Shown: positions 22,260 through 35,281 of the stretch, in pieces | Position numbering within the stretch: the first letter of the stretch is position 1 | How the letters are laid out: each line of letters opens with the position of its first letter | Source of the DNA: Clitoria ternatea | Lineage: Eukaryota; Streptophyta; Magnoliopsida; Fabales; Fabaceae | DNA length: 64,000 nt | NCBI GenBank assembly: GCA_037962975.1 | Contig: CM075669.1 | Coordinates: 191,588,501-191,652,500 of the forward strand | Direction: 5' to 3' | The notes under the pieces: generated by a model | Seen by the model: only the letters and a program-made list of their open reading frames with translations | What the model was told of the DNA's origin: nothing | The model's database searches: none | Position numbers and translations under genes: made by a program

Positions 22260-22790
22260 CTTGATGGTGAGAGAAGTGTTTGGTATGATAACTTGAAGGA
22301 AAAGGTGCCTAGTTAGGCAGTTAGGAATTATAAATTTCAGTCATTGTAGCTCTGCTGGGGAAAAGGATGTGCTTGATTGTTGGATTGTATTTCCACGGGG
22401 GAGGAGGAGTTTGATTGGTCCCAGTTTGTGGCAAGGTGGTTACACTGAGGAAAGAGGAGCTTGGTGAAATTCTCTTTTCTATGTCAAAGCTCAACTAAAG
22501 AAGAGGGGTTCAATTGAAGTCCTTTTCCCAAGATTATAGTTCCACTGGGGAAATGGACTTATCCTAAGCCTGATTAGGATTGCGGCTCCACTGGGAGAGA
22601 GATCTAGTCCAAATCATGGTTTTTACTGCGGAGAGAACTAACTGAAGCTTATTTCTGGATTGTAGTCTCACTAGGGAAAGGACCTGGTCCGGATTGTAGG
22701 CTCACTGGGGAGGAGGTCTTGATCTATGTGAATTTTATGACAGATTGTAATTCCACTGGGAAGAGAGTTTGGTGAACATCTGCTTCTGGA
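22260..22790. repeat. Decayed repeat with CCACTGGGGA cores
   Basis: Phrases such as TAGTTCCACTGGGGAAA, GCTCCACTGGGAGAGAG and GTCTCACTAGGGAAAGG recur about seven to eight times at uneven spacing, often after GGATTGTA. They resemble the sequence downstream of the PBS of the same element (CTCCACTTGGGAAA). Confidence 0.6.
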
Positions 22791-23512
22791 CTGAAGATCT
22801 TAGCAAACCTTCTGAAAAGGGGTGAGTAATACAGAGATAAATAAATTGACATTTTTGGGTCAATTTACTTGGAAACATAGACCCAGAGATAACTCATTGA
22901 TGAAATAGAAGCAACTTCTAACTTTGGAAAGCATGCCTAGTAGAGTTTGTTACGCTTGCCTGAAGCAAGGTCAAATGCTGGGAGCACTTTGTTCCCCACG
23001 ACTCTATATTTTACCATTTCTATTTTCAATCATTATTATTTAGGAAAACTTGTTTTGTTATAAGACTCAATCATGAACACGTACAGAAAAAGGGGGTAAA
23101 GTTTTATTTATGGATATCAAACAGGTACAATGGTAAGGAAAGCAATGTAAAACAAATGGAACAAATGGACTTAAAGTGTAAAGAGCTGAAGGTAAGTGAA
23201 ACAGGGGAGGCTCATGGATCCTTCAATAATTTCCTAAGAGCAATAAGAATCTTGATCCCTTATCACAACTTCATGTTCACCCTTCGACTTTGCCTCTGAG
23301 AAGGTAATTCGACGATGATCCATATGCCCCAGTTTGGTTTCAGACTTTCTGCGTGGGAAGTTTTAGCCACACTGCCAAGATTTTAGACCTTAATTTTTGC
23401 CTGAGCCGTCTTTTCAGGTTTTTGACTCACCGGGTTGTTCTAACTTTTGCCTAGGCCGCCCTTTCGAGTTTTCATCCTAGCGAGCATTCATTTTTATTTT
23501 GTTTTCCTCTTT
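22791..23512 (-). other. Tat 3' UTR next to integrase
   Basis: No gene seen. A degenerate pair near 23385-23470 (TTTTTGCCTGAGCCG and TTTTGCCTAGGCCGCCC) suggests a short duplication. The integrase reading frame ends at about 23513. Confidence 0.5.
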
Positions 23513-24668
23513 TAAGCATAGTATCCTTTTACTGCTTCTGCATTTACAGGCATTGGTAAATCCTTGCCATCCATGTTGGTGAGGGTTAAGCTCCTCTAGA
23601 GTAAGCTTTCTTCACAACATAGGGCCCTTCATAATTAGGTATCCATTTGCCTCGGTCATCCCTTTGGATTGGTAAAATCTTTTTGAGGACCAAGTCTCCT
23701 TATCAGAATTATCGGGGTCGCACTTTCTTTTCATATGCCCGCTTCACGTGCTTTTTATATAACTGTCCATGGCAGAGGGCAGTTAACCTCTTTCCGTCAA
23801 TTAAGTTTAGCTGGTCATATCTAGCTTGGACCCATTCAGCTTCTTCCAATTTCGCCTTGATTATCACCCGAAGGGACGGGATCTCCACTTCAAAAGGAAA
23901 TACCGCTTCCATTTCGTAGACTAGGGAGAAAAGGGTTGCCCCAGTTAATGTTCGAACTGAGGTCCGATATCCATGCAAAGCAAAAGGGAGCATTTCACTC
24001 CAATCTTTGTAAGTCACTACCATCTTTTGTACTATCTTCTTGATATTCTTATTAGCTGCTTTGACTACTCCATTCATCTTCGGCCGATATGGAGAGGAAT
24101 TATGGTAAGAGATTTTGAAACCCTCACAGAGCTCCTTTATCATCTTATTGTTTAGATTCGTGCCATTGTCGGTAATGATCTGACTTGGCAAACTATGCCA
24201 GCATATCAACTCTCTTTTAACGAACTTGACGATGAGATTCTTGGTCATATTAATGTACGAAGCTGCTTTTACCCACTTGGTGAAGTAATCAATGGAAACC
24301 AAAATAAAGTGGTGGTTGTTCGAGGATTTTGGCTTAATAGACCCAATAATGTCCATACCCCACATTGAAAAGGGCCATGGTGCTGACAAGACATTCAAAG
24401 ATGATGGAGGTGCATGAATGTGATCAGCATATATCTGACATTTGTGACACCTCCGCACATGAGCAAAATAATCTGCTTCCATGGTCATCCAATAGTATCC
24501 GGCCCTCAAGATCTTTCTTGACATGGCGTGCCCATTCATGTGAGTTCCAAAAGATCCTTCGTGGATATCTCTCATGATTTGATTTTCTTCAACGGTGTTA
24601 ACACAACAAAGGAGGATAGATTCATGGTTTCTTTTGTATAGTACATTCCCATTCAAGAAATAACCCAT
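23513..24668 (-). pseudogene. Tat integrase, decayed
   Basis: The protein begins with an HHCC zinc domain (HEGSFGTH, then CHKC). The rve core follows: WGMDIIG gives the first catalytic Asp and ITDNGTN the second. Where the family has NGAVEAANKNIKK, this copy has NGVVKAANKN, so the catalytic Glu is Lys. The C-terminal GPYVVKKAY segment is reached through stops at about 23694 and a one-base frameshift near 23605. Integrase would insert element cDNA into chromosomes as part of the Gag-Pol polyprotein. The long intact stretch (319 codons) suggests moderate age. Confidence 0.9.
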
Positions 24669-25521
24669 AGCAAGCCTTCTAGAGTTTGCTTGTCATTATC
24701 TGTAATATCATCGGGATATTCTTGGCACTGAAGGTACCTCTTGATGTCATGATACCACGGCTTCCCGTCTGGCTCTTCTTCTATGACTCGACAATATGTA
24801 GGTTCCTGCCATTTCTTTACCTCAATGGGAAGCATTTCGTACTCACTACTTACTTTAAACATTGAAGCCAGAGTGGCCAAGGCATCAGCCATTTGGTTGT
24901 CATCCCAGAGAATGTGATGGAAGGTGATCTCATCAAACTCTTTGATCATCTCTCTTTGATCATCTCCTTGATATGAGCGTGATAGGGAATTAGTTTGTTG
25001 TCTCTAGTTTCCCACTCATCCCTTAATTAATGGATGACCAAAGCAGAGTCTCCGTAGACTTCCAGGGACTTTACCCCTGCATCCAAAGCTACTTGTATCC
25101 CTAAAGAGCATGCCTCATACTCAACGACGTTATTGGTATAATCAAAATATAGCCGAGCGTAAATAGGGATGAACTCTTTGTCTGGTGAAATTAGGATGAC
25201 TCCAACCCAATGCCCCAGTGCATTAGAAGCTCCGTCAAATCTCATGATCCATTTGTTTGCACGACCACTTTCTTCTTTAAAAAGAGCTAAGATATCCTCG
25301 TCTGGGAAGTCATGTTGCATTGGTTGGTAGCTATTGACGGGCTGGTGCGCTAGGTAATCTGCCAAAGCACTTCCTCTTATGGCCTTTTGGGTGACATATG
25401 TTATGTCATACTCAGTTAATAGCACTTGCCATCGGGCGATCCTTCCGGTCAAGGCAGGTTTTTCAAAGAAGTATTTGATGGGGTCCATCTTGGAAACCAA
25501 CCATGTAGTGTGACAAAACAT
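24653..25521 (-). pseudogene. Second (archaeal-type) RNase H domain of Tat Pol
   Basis: MRFDGASN, VEYEAC and VYGDSALVIH supply the Asp, Glu and Asp of an RNase H active site. Tat elements are known to carry an additional RNase H after a degenerate first one. Just upstream, WLVSKMDPIKYFFEKP and RIARWQVLLTEYDITY are the usual connection. A spacer with DDNQMADALATLASM and WYHDIKRYL follows, before integrase. Breaks lie near 25026 and 24960. The role would be removal of the RNA strand during cDNA synthesis. Confidence 0.85.
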
Positions 25522-25536
25522 GTACTTCCTTAACCG

Positions 25537-26904
25537 TCATACGGCCCCTACTAATGCATAGTAGGTTCGCTCAAGAGAGGAATATCTTATTTCACATTCG
25601 GTGAACTTCTTGCTCAGGTAATAGATGGCGTGTTCCTTCTTCCTAGTCTCGTCACGTTGACCCAACACACATCCCATGGACTCATTTAACACGGTCAAAT
25701 ACAAAATCAGTGGCCTCCAAGGAATTGGTGGCACCAGGATTGGTGGTTCTAGCAAGTATTGTTTTATCTTTTCAAATGCTTTTTGACAATCCTCATTCCA
25801 TTGCCCAGGTTGGTTTTTGTGAAGCAGCTTGAAGATCGGTTCACAGGTTGCAGTCATTTGTGAAATGAATCGGGCGATATAATTTAATCTCCCCAGGAAT
25901 CCTCGGACTTCCTTCTCTGTGTAAGAAGGAGGCATTTCAAGGATGGCTTTAACTTTGTTAGGATCAACCTCTATCCTCTTTTCACTCACTATAAACCCGA
26001 GCAGCTTTCCATACCTTGCGCCGAAGGTGCATTTGGCTGGGTTTAATCTGAGCTTGAATTTTCTCAGTCATCTGAAGAGCTTTCTCAAATCGACAATATG
26101 CTCCTCCTCTGTTTTGGATTTAGCAATGATATCATCCACGTATACTTCTATTTCCTTATGCATCATGTCGTGGAAGATGGTTACCATTGCCCTTTGATAG
26201 GTTGCCCCAAAATTTTTCAATCCAAAGGACATCACCTTGTAGCAGAAGATGCCCTATAGAGTGATAAATGTGGTTTTTTCCATATCTTTTGGTGCCATCT
26301 TGATCTGATTGTACCCTAAAAACCCGTCCATGAATGAAAAGATGGAATGTTAAGCCGTGTTATCAACTAAGAGGCAATTTGTGCTAGTGGAAAATTATCT
26401 TTAGGGCTAGCCCGATTCAAGTCTCGATAATCCACACATATCCCCACTCTCCCTTCTTTCTTTGAAACGGGAACTATGTTTGCTACCCATTGAGGATATT
26501 TAGCTACGGCTAGGAAACTGGCATCAAACTATTTCTTAACCTCGTCCTTAATCTTAAGGAGCATCTCTGGTTTCATTCGACGCAACTTCTATTTAATCGG
26601 TGGACATTCTAGCTTCAGAGGTAACCTGTGCTCCACAATACTATTGTCTAACCCTGGCATATCTTGATACGACCATGCGAAGACATCACAGAACTCTCTG
26701 AGCAGTCTAATCAGTTCTTTTCTTCGTCTTACTTAGAGAAGTGCCAATCTTGACTTCTTTCACCTCTCTTTCATCCCCTAGGTTATTGGTTTCGACCCTT
26801 TCTTGATGGGGTCGAATCTCCCTATCTTCTTGCTCCAATAACCTTGTTAACTTGGGTGAAGGCTTAAAGTCTTCCTTATCTTCTTCATCGGCGTAGTCAT
26901 TCAA
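25537..26904 (-). pseudogene. Tat reverse transcriptase with first RNase H, decayed
   Basis: In order: a KIGTSLS linker (26750), CVDYRDLNRASPKDNFPL (about 26430), the fingers and palm with stops, then YVDD at 26131-26142 (the polymerase catalytic Asp pair), LLGFIVSEKRIEVDPNK, and FLGRLNYIARFI. The first RNase H (about 25540-25720) has LYLTVLNESMGCVL in place of the usual catalytic Asp context, as typical of this clade. At least three stops interrupt the palm (for instance a TAG for Trp near 26263). It copies element RNA into cDNA in the particle. Confidence 0.88.
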
Positions 26905-27171
26905 ATGATCAGAGTCGTCATATTAGATCAAGGTTCTCAAGGGAATCATTTTCGGATCTACATTTTATTGTATTATAGCAAATGAAAAAGAAGACAAGCA
27001 AGCAAAAGGATCAAGCAGAAAGATATAAAGTAAAAATAGGATACTGGATTTCAGCATGTGTTCATTAATAAAAGAAATAAATAAACAAGTTTCACCTTTA
27101 TTACAAAAAAAAGGGGTCCCAAAGCCTTAGGCATAGCAGAAGGACCAACAAGCCACAAGGGTATTGTTAAA

Positions 27172-27618
27172 TTACTCTGATAAAACATTTAAAGTCGTGG
27201 GGAATTCAATGATCTCCCAATTACACAGCTCTTGGTTCGGTAGGCAAGCATACACAAGTCCAGCATCATTATCGAGACTATCTTCAATTGCGGCTACTTG
27301 GTCCGGAGGCATTATCCCTGTGCTCCGAAAACTCTGGAAAAGGTCATAGATGGGGATTCTCGCGGTATGAGGTTCTTGGCCAGTGAGACGGGCAACCCTC
27401 CTTTCTCTTCTCTCTTCCCCTACCCTCCTTTTATCAACGGCCGTGGGCCGGTGTCCCAAGCCATATCTATCTTTGTTTTTGGGGAGGCACACAGGTTCGA
27501 TTCTCCCTTCCAGGTCTTGTCCCTCACGTAGCATTGTCCTTGCCATTGCTAAGGACGCATTCAGGAAGCATGTCCTTGTGGTACCTTTTCCCACATGCGT
27601 AGTGTTAGCTATTTCCAA
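27172..27618 (-). pseudogene. G-patch-like linker of Tat Pol
   Basis: A region with KNKDRYGLGHRP and basic RRVGEERRERRVARL lies between protease and RT. In related elements this position holds a glycine-rich G-patch segment. Here the glycine motifs are mostly lost. The open frame is 148 codons. Assignment rests on position plus the RYGLGHRP motif, with moderate certainty. Confidence 0.55.
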
Positions 27619-27686
27619 AGCCTGGAAAGAGGTTTCAAGAGCCTCTTCGGCCGCTTCAATATACGGGGTGGTGACAGGTTTGCTGA

Positions 27687-28597
27687 CTAAAAAGTCCTCT
27701 TCCCAGAAATAATCACTAACTTGTTATTGATGACAAACTTCAGTTTTTGATACAATGTGGAAGGGACAACCCCGGCTAAATAGATCCACGACCGACCTAA
27801 TAAATAGCTGTAGGCAGGCATGATGTCCATGACTTGGAAGAGGATCTGGAAGGTACATGGTCCAACCTGTATTGGCAATTTAATTTTACCCATGACTTCC
27901 CTGTGAGTCTCATCAAAGGCTTGCACTACGATGGAGCTCGACCTTATATGCGTCCCATTGAAGGGTAACTTTGCCAACGTAGACTTCGATATGACATTGA
28001 GGGATGACCTATTGTCGATAAGCACTTTCGCAAGGATATGGTGTCGACATTTTATGGAACTATAAAGGGCTTTGTTGTACCCCATTCCTTCCGCGGGTAC
28101 CTCATTGTCTATGAAGGTCAAATAGTTACTAGCGACAATGTGCCCCACTATGCCTTGGAACTTATCGACGGGTATGTCGTGGTTGACATGTGCCTCACTT
28201 AATACTTTTATCAATGTGTTTCGATGCGGTCAGAATTCATCAACAGAGATAACAGGGAAATCTTTGCAGGAGTGTGGTTCAACTGATCTAGCACTTGATA
28301 TTCACTATGGCGAATGAACTTCAAAAATTCTTAGGCTTCTTCATCAGTTACTGCCCTCTTTGCTTCGCCAGTAGTTCCTTCTCCCTCCGTTTTAGCCTTC
28401 CCAGCAACCTGGTCACGTGTTTGTTCCAGAGGAGCGTAAATTCTTCCACTCTGGGTCATTCCTCCAATTATCGCAATATTGGTGATGGAAGTTGAGGGTG
28501 AGTCACTTGTTGTTGAACCGAAAATGACCACATCCGTGTGATATTTCCATAGGACTGCCTTGGAACTCTTGAATGGGAACGAGGTCGGAGTTTGCAC
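27687..28597 (-). pseudogene. Tat aspartic protease and linker
   Basis: The N-terminal linker has GGMTQSGRIYAP (about 28460). After broken text with LNHTPAKISLLSLLMNS comes the protease: VLIDNRSSLNVISKSTL holds the active Asp (family form IDNGSS, here Gly to Arg), followed by VMGKIKLPIQVGPCTF and YSYLLGRSWIYLAGVVPS. It would process the Gag-Pol polyprotein. A stop separates linker and protease near 28215. The Gly to Arg change next to the catalytic Asp probably inactivates it. Confidence 0.85.
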
Positions 28598-28776
28598 AAT
28601 GATGACTGGCCTTGGATAAACGGGAGCTGCTGAGTACTTTTGCTATAAAATATAGTCAAGGGTTTTGGGGCTTGTATCCCTGGTTGATCCTAGATCATAC
28701 TTATTTCACTTTCTTGGCGCCTATAAACTTGCACAGTATGGCTGTCAATGAGTCCTTGAAGGATTCTATGAAAGCC

Positions 28777-30783
28777 TTAGCATTCGGCAGTTTGTTCCTT
28801 GTCATGCTCTTCACCCCAAGAACCCTCGATCAAACCTCTTTCCAGTAAATGAGAGTGAATCACCTTCAATGGTGTTTTTATGTCAGCAATACTCAAAATA
28901 CAGTCTTCATCAACCCCGATAGCATTGACCCCTGAACCTCCATGATTGGGTAGAGGATTCATGGATATATTTAGATTACCCTCTCAAAAGTTGAGCCAAT
29001 TGGCCCGAAGCAAATCCCTCACCTTGAATTTCAAAGCTAAACAGTTCTCCGTGGTATGCCCCGGTGCACCGGTGTGGTAATCGCACCGCGCGTTCGGGTC
29101 ATACCCCTTAGGTTAAGGAGGTTGCATTGGCCTCAAGGGACCAGAGTGCTTATAAGGAGATGAGGTAAGAGCTCAGTATAAGTCATGGGGATGGGATCAA
29201 ACTGTATCTTGGGACGGTCATTATTTGGCCTTCTTGAATTCGGATTAGGGTTAGGTGGTTGGTTAACTTACGGCAGTTGGTATGGTGCTTGTTGAGGTAC
29301 GGGAGGTCTTGCGATGGGTGGTTGGAAATGGGGTTGAGTTGGATTTTGTACCGCTGTCACATAGGGATAGGGTGCATAGGAACTGGTAGGCTGAAAGACG
29401 ACACTAGTGGAAGGATTTGATTGGTTCCTTCCGTCATAAGAAATGGTGTTGGTCTCCCCATTTCTCTTCTTACCTTCACTGGTCATTGTTCTTTTCACAG
29501 CTCCTATTCTAGACGAGCCTTGGGTGATCTTCCTAGTTCTTAACCCATTTTCTATCCTTTCGCTAATAGTGACGACCTCAAAAAAGTGTTATGAAACACT
29601 TCCGATCATCTGATCATAGAAAGGAGATAGAAGTGTGTTAATGAACATGGAGACTACTTCTTTTTCTAACAATGGGGATCTACTTATACGGGGACCTCCT
29701 GCCATCATTGTGCATATTCCTTAAACGTCTCATTCTCCTTTTTCATCATGTTCTGAAGTTAGACCCTATTTGGCGCCATATCCAGATTATACTTATACTG
29801 TCTCATAAAGGCGTCTGCCAAATCCCCCCAACTACGGATGCTAGATCGTTCTAGATGTGTGTACCAGGTCAAAGCAGCCCCAGCTAGGCTATTCTGAAAA
29901 TAGTGGATTAGCAGCGGGTCGTTGGATGCGTGTGAAGCCATCTTTTGGTAATACATGGTAAGATGATTTTTAGGGCAACTTAAGCCACGATACTTGTCAA
30001 AGTTCGGCACCTTAAATTTTGGGGGAAGGACAACATCCGGAATCAAACATAATTCAGTGGCCTTTCCCAATCTGAACCCTCCTATCCCTTCTATTGCCTT
30101 CAATCGCCTCTCAAGGATCTTTATTCTTCCATCTTGGGTGGCAGCGACGACGCCTGAGCCAGAGGCAACATGAGGATTTGTATGCCCATAAGGTTGGTAA
30201 ACGTGTGTAGCTGTATAAGGGGGATTCGCTGGGTCTGCATTTAATGGGAAGATCTGGGGTCGAGTAGCGGTTTGGGTGGCATAGGCAGGCTAGGTAATTC
30301 GGCTTGAGTGGCTTATGTTTGGGCTTGGGCTATTTGAAATTCACGAAAAGGTGGTATGTTTGGTTGAGCGGGGTGAGGGACTAGTTCTTGGTGGTTTGGC
30401 TCTTCTTGTGGATTAGTGTAGAGAGAGGGAAAATATCCTCGGGGTAAGCCATATAATAGGAAAGGTATAGCGTTGCCATCTGAATCCATGAAGTTATGTT
30501 GTTGGGTATATGTCATGCCACGGCCGGGTTGGGATTCAACAATGGGGTCTGGCCTTCTAATATGGACGGTGAGGGGAGGTGCTGTAGGATTAGGGATTTG
30601 TTCTCCAGTTGGGCCAGGAGGGTGCCGCCGGGTAAGCGGCTGTTGCTGGGTGTCCTCAATACTGATGGAGGAACCCCCTTCTATAACTATTTTTTCCAGA
30701 AGCTTGGCCATTTCGGCCATCTGTTCTTTGATTTGATTGAGCTCAGCTCTCAAATTCTCGTTTTCTTGCTCTATCTCAGCCAT
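28777..30783 (-). pseudogene. Tat Gag, decayed
   Basis: The N-terminus (30313-30783) is a Glu/Gln-rich coiled coil starting MAEIEQENENLRAEL, with a proline-rich follow-on. The capsid core (29759-30103) has LPPKFKVPNFDKY, SCPKNHLTMYYQKM and GAALTWYTHLERSSI, the retrotransposon gag signature. A Pro/Gln-rich stretch (29268-29498) precedes a C/H motif at 29041-29085 (C, H, H, C spaced 3, 6 and 5), the nucleocapsid-like finger. Stops separate the blocks. Gag forms the virus-like particle in the cytoplasm. Confidence 0.88.
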
Positions 30784-31099
30784 GAGTTTCTTTCGGAGCC
30801 TAGTTCCGTAAGCATGCTTACCCGTAATGTCTAAAGAAACATAGAGATTTGTTAGAAGAAAAACAAGTTGATAACAGAAATGATAGAATAAAAGTAAAAA
30901 GATATTACGTGGGACACAATTCAGAACTTAGCGCGTATCCTCCAACTGTTCCTCGGAACGTCAAGTTCAAAAGTACTAAGTAAAGCAGTAAATAGAGATT
31001 AACATGAGATAGTCGTGGAAGCAAAAGATTCCTTCATTTCATACTTCCATAAGGGAACAATGCTGCCGTGAAGGCTTGATTACAATGCATGAAAACATA

Positions 31100-32933
31100 T
31101 TAGTCGTCCCTGGCTTGGGCAATCATGGTCCTCATTTTACAAATTCTCTCCCTACAATAACTTAAGAAAATTGAAATTTCTTTCGGAGTAGTGAGAGGAT
31201 TGGCCATTTCCTCAGCTTGTTTCAACAAGGACGGGAGATCTTCTAGAGCTCCATTAGCCAAGTGTGTCAGATTGGCGAAATGACCCATCCACGAGCGAAT
31301 GGTTTCATCTTATTGAGTTAACTCGGCCTCCAAAAGGCGTATGGCCTGTTGATAGTCATACTCTATACTCATGGCGTGTTGTCGTTCACTATTTATCTCC
31401 TGCTCGTAAGCCTATACCACCTCGTTAAGTTGTTGCTCCAACCTGTGGACTTAGGATTGTAACAGCCCCTTTTGCACCAAAGCGTTCTGTTCATTTTCTT
31501 TGGATTGTGTCAGCATATCCTTTAGAAAATGTTTCTTAGCCAAGATGGTGTCATTTTGTTTGCTTTTCATTTTTAGCTGAGAGTTGGCTGCCGGAGACAT
31601 TGGTCTTGTTTTACCCTGTAGTCATCTTCAACCTTCTGTTTCTTCCCAATCTCTTCCATGGCTTGCTTATTCTCCAAATTTTCCCTTTTCTAAAAGGTGC
31701 ATTCTTGTTGATATCTTAGCAAGTCTTCCTCTAGCTTCTTGTTCTTAGCAGTCAACTCCTCTATCTTGGCCTTCAACGCCTTAGTTGCTTTATCTTCTAT
31801 TATAAGTGGTGGAGCAGGAGTGCTTGCCGGTAGATAAGAGGGACTCCTAAAAGACAGTTTAACAATAGAAACCCTATTCAGGACCCATTCATGATACTCC
31901 TCTCCCACAGCATGGCTTCATGCCCCTAACTCTTTTCGTATCTTATGGACCTTTCTCCATGTAATCGCTATATCCCGAATGACAGACATATAGCTTTTTT
32001 CGCATAATACAAAATGAAAGGACTGAGCAACTCTTTATTCGGTGGTCTAAGCAAAGGATAAGCCAACTGACGCTTGGCTATGATAGGATTATAGTTGATA
32101 CATCCTTATGTGCCAATGAGAGGAACATTTGGATAATTTCCACAGTGATGGATGATTGACTCGACTTCCAACCATTCGGGATACCACCCGACTTTCTTAG
32201 CTGTGAGCCCTACAAGATGATTGACCCATTCACGCCCGTTCTTTACTGCTAGTTGGCATAGTTTCAGATCAGAGATAGGACATTCAGCCTTACAAATCTA
32301 ATGGAAAGCATGAGATGTGAGCCATACGTACAGAGCAGGTAGACAACAAACGATCCTCCTTTCACCTTGCGTATGACAGAAATCCATGGTGCAGTACACA
32401 TTGGCCAGTACTGCTGTGACAGGATTCTCAAGCCTGTGCTTGCGAGCTTTGAAGACAGTAATAACATCATAATCCACGTAGTTGTCAAGGTTAGGGAGCA
32501 AGACAACTCCATAGATAGTAAGAGCTAAAGCATCCATAAAGGCTTCCCAATCTTCTTTATCTGCCTGGATCTGCATGTGTTTCTCAAGAAACTCCCGAGT
32601 AAACCCATGAATCTGATTTCTATTCATCTACACACTTTTCAATGTCTCAGGATGGATTTTCAAAATACGGGCGACAGAAGTGATAGTTGCATGATGGTTA
32701 AGATCACGGCAGGGAATCTATCCTTCCAAAGGCATCCCCAAGATTTGTTCAAACTCTTCTATAGATGGGGCCAACTAAAAGTCCCTAAATGTGAAGCATC
32801 TGAGAGGCGGGTCATAAAACTGTGTTAAGGCTGTGATCGCCTCAGTTTGCACTTCCACTTCTAAGAGCTTTAGAATCCTCCCATACTTTCTGGTAAAGGC
32901 CATTTTCTGTGTCAAGTTCAATTTTCTCCCCAT
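31100..32933 (-). pseudogene. Tat/Ogre ORF1 upstream of gag
   Basis: The start is at 32931-32933 (ATGGGGAGAAAA), which keeps the frame of the conserved N-terminus: YDPPLRCFTFRDF, then IEEFEQILGMPL, IHGFTREFLEKH, IYGVVLLPNLDNYVD and GERRIVCCLPALYVW. This is the plant Ogre ORF1 family (an aminotransferase-like, PMD-type fold has been suggested for relatives; from memory). A coiled coil (31690-31810) and the tail ERICKMRTMIAQARDD follow. At least eight stops break it. Its function in the element is unknown. Confidence 0.8.
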
Positions 32934-33193
32934 TGTTCATAGACTACCAGTGTCAATTTTCTTGGCTTTAATATGCAGTATTCTTCTTAATTCAGTCACA
33001 TTTGTACCATAACTATCACGTCTCATGTTAATTTCCATATTTTCTTAGAGGTACTTGCTAAGTCTCGAATGGCTTCCTGCAAGAACAAAGATAAGGAAGG
33101 AGAATTAGTTACTGCCATGTTTTCTAAACTGTTACTTCCTTACTAATTTATTGAAAAACATTTTCATTTTGGAAAGTAGCAGTCGACAAAGCT
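32934..33193 (-). other. Tat leader, proximal part
   Basis: Untranslated leader between ORF1 and the chromovirus insertion. The other part is at 49248-50155. No gene. Confidence 0.6.
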
Positions 33194-34349
33194 TGTAACA
33201 CCCTGTGTTACATCTCAATAATTTCTATAAAAATTCATAAATTTTTTTACTAAAAATATAATCGTTAAAAGAAACTATCAGAGTAAAATTACATACAATA
33301 TTTCTGAAATACCTCACGAATATCATTAAAATTTATAAAGTAGTTTTACATTCATCCAAAGAAAATAAATATTAAACATTATTAGAAAGAGAGGAAACTC
33401 CATGGTCCAAGAGTAGTTACTTAATGACATTATTTATTCATTGGACCATGGTATTCATACCAAGCTCCCTTTCTAGAACGTGCTATATATACTGTCGAGA
33501 TTCTTCGATCCTTCCCTCTGTACGAATCATCAATTTAAATAATATGAAACAAAAACAGGGAGAAAGGAGTGAGAAACAGAATATAATATTCCAAATGGGA
33601 CATAAGCAATAAAGGGTTTTCACAAACTAGTATAATAATATCAATCACAATCACATACACAATCAATTATGAATGTATGAATGATATGCCATATCTTCAT
33701 CATAACTTTCCTATATATACGAGCCCTTAAATTTTAATTTACACTGGGCCAACCAGGAGTTTACACTGTTCCATAATTTCGGATAATAATAACATGAACA
33801 GCTCAACTGGCGTGGAAACACTTAGAGACTAGTCAGATTGAGAAGATTTTTATTTTGAAAGTACCCGACACTAGGGAGCTACCCCAGGTCTTCTGAAGCA
33901 CCCTTTCACACCCTCTCATCCCAAGGCTCACAATTAAGCCTCCTCTAATGTATCCTCGGTTTCTATAATCCGTCCCCAGACAATATCATTTTGTTTCTCT
34001 TTGATGATTCATGATGCATGAACTACTCGTGTATTTAGTTGGTTAAGGCTTTTAGAAACTCAATTATATTATCGAGGCCTACGAATCGCGACATAGCCAC
34101 CCCAGTAAACTGTACTTTTTCAAATTCCCAAATACACACATAGAATTTTAGTACAGTTCATTTTTAAATCACAAATCAAATCTCCTTATAATTTGAGTTT
34201 CAAAGCCTTAAATGTATTTCACAAACTTCTTTAGAAAGTTTATAGTTCAATTCAAAATTAATTACTAAAAACTCAAATTTGGAATTATCAATCTTTAAAA
34301 CCTTAGTACTTAAAAATTTTGTATAATATTTTTATACATTTTGAAAATA

Positions 34350-34355
<6 letters not shown>

Positions 34356-34381
<26 letters not shown>
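34356..34381. repeat. (TA)n microsatellite in the 3' LTR
   Basis: A short TA run. Its length differs from the matching place in the 5' LTR (about 47397-47411), as expected for a fast-changing site. Confidence 0.8.
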
Positions 34382-35281
34382 TAAAATATCAGTAAAAATA
34401 ATTTCTCTTTCTTTTTCTTTCTGATATACTAACTAAAAATCTTAATTTTAGTAAACATATATATATATATACTTTAAAAGATAAAAAGAGATTTCTAAAA
34501 ACTTATGTAGCTTCATTGAAAACTAAGAAATTTCTTAAAAGTAATTTGAATAAAGATGAATAAGTAAATAAAGAAGTAAGAGATAAGTAAATTCTTGCTG
34601 AGTTTTATCTTTCCGTCATACTTGCTATATGCTCAAACTCCACATTACAAGATCACCAATTAAATATTGTCAATCACACTCAAACATCATCAATCACAAA
34701 TAAATATTAACAATCATAATTAAATCAAATAATTAAACATCAGTTATAAATATCATAATTCAAAATTCAATGCTTATTTAAATTAATAAAGTTTGTTTTA
34801 AGTCCTATAGCCAATTCCTCGCACAGGTCTGTGTAAGTCCAAGATATTCCAGTCCTTGCATAGGTCTAGTTCAGTCCATATAGGTCATAATAGTCTAAGT
34901 CCTTACATAGGTTCAGTCCAATTCGTAGTAGTTCAAGTCCTTGCATAGGTTTAGTCTAATCCGCATAGGTCATAATAGTTCAAGTTCTTGAATAAATATT
35001 TCAGATTAAGTTACATGAGATATTTAATTTATTAATAACAATTATTATAAATTTTTATGTTAAAAGTTATTGTTTTAAAATAATAATATTGTTATCTTTA
35101 AAAGGAGTAAGGGACTCCTCACAATATTCTTATGTATTTTCATATTATATTCTTATCTCACCCCTTTATCTTGATTTGCTACCAAAAGTGAATTTGCTCT
35201 GCGCCTCCAAGTTCTAACAATATTAATGCTAATTTATTTCAGTATAAGCATAAGATAAAAATTAAGATTGCTATCAGAATG

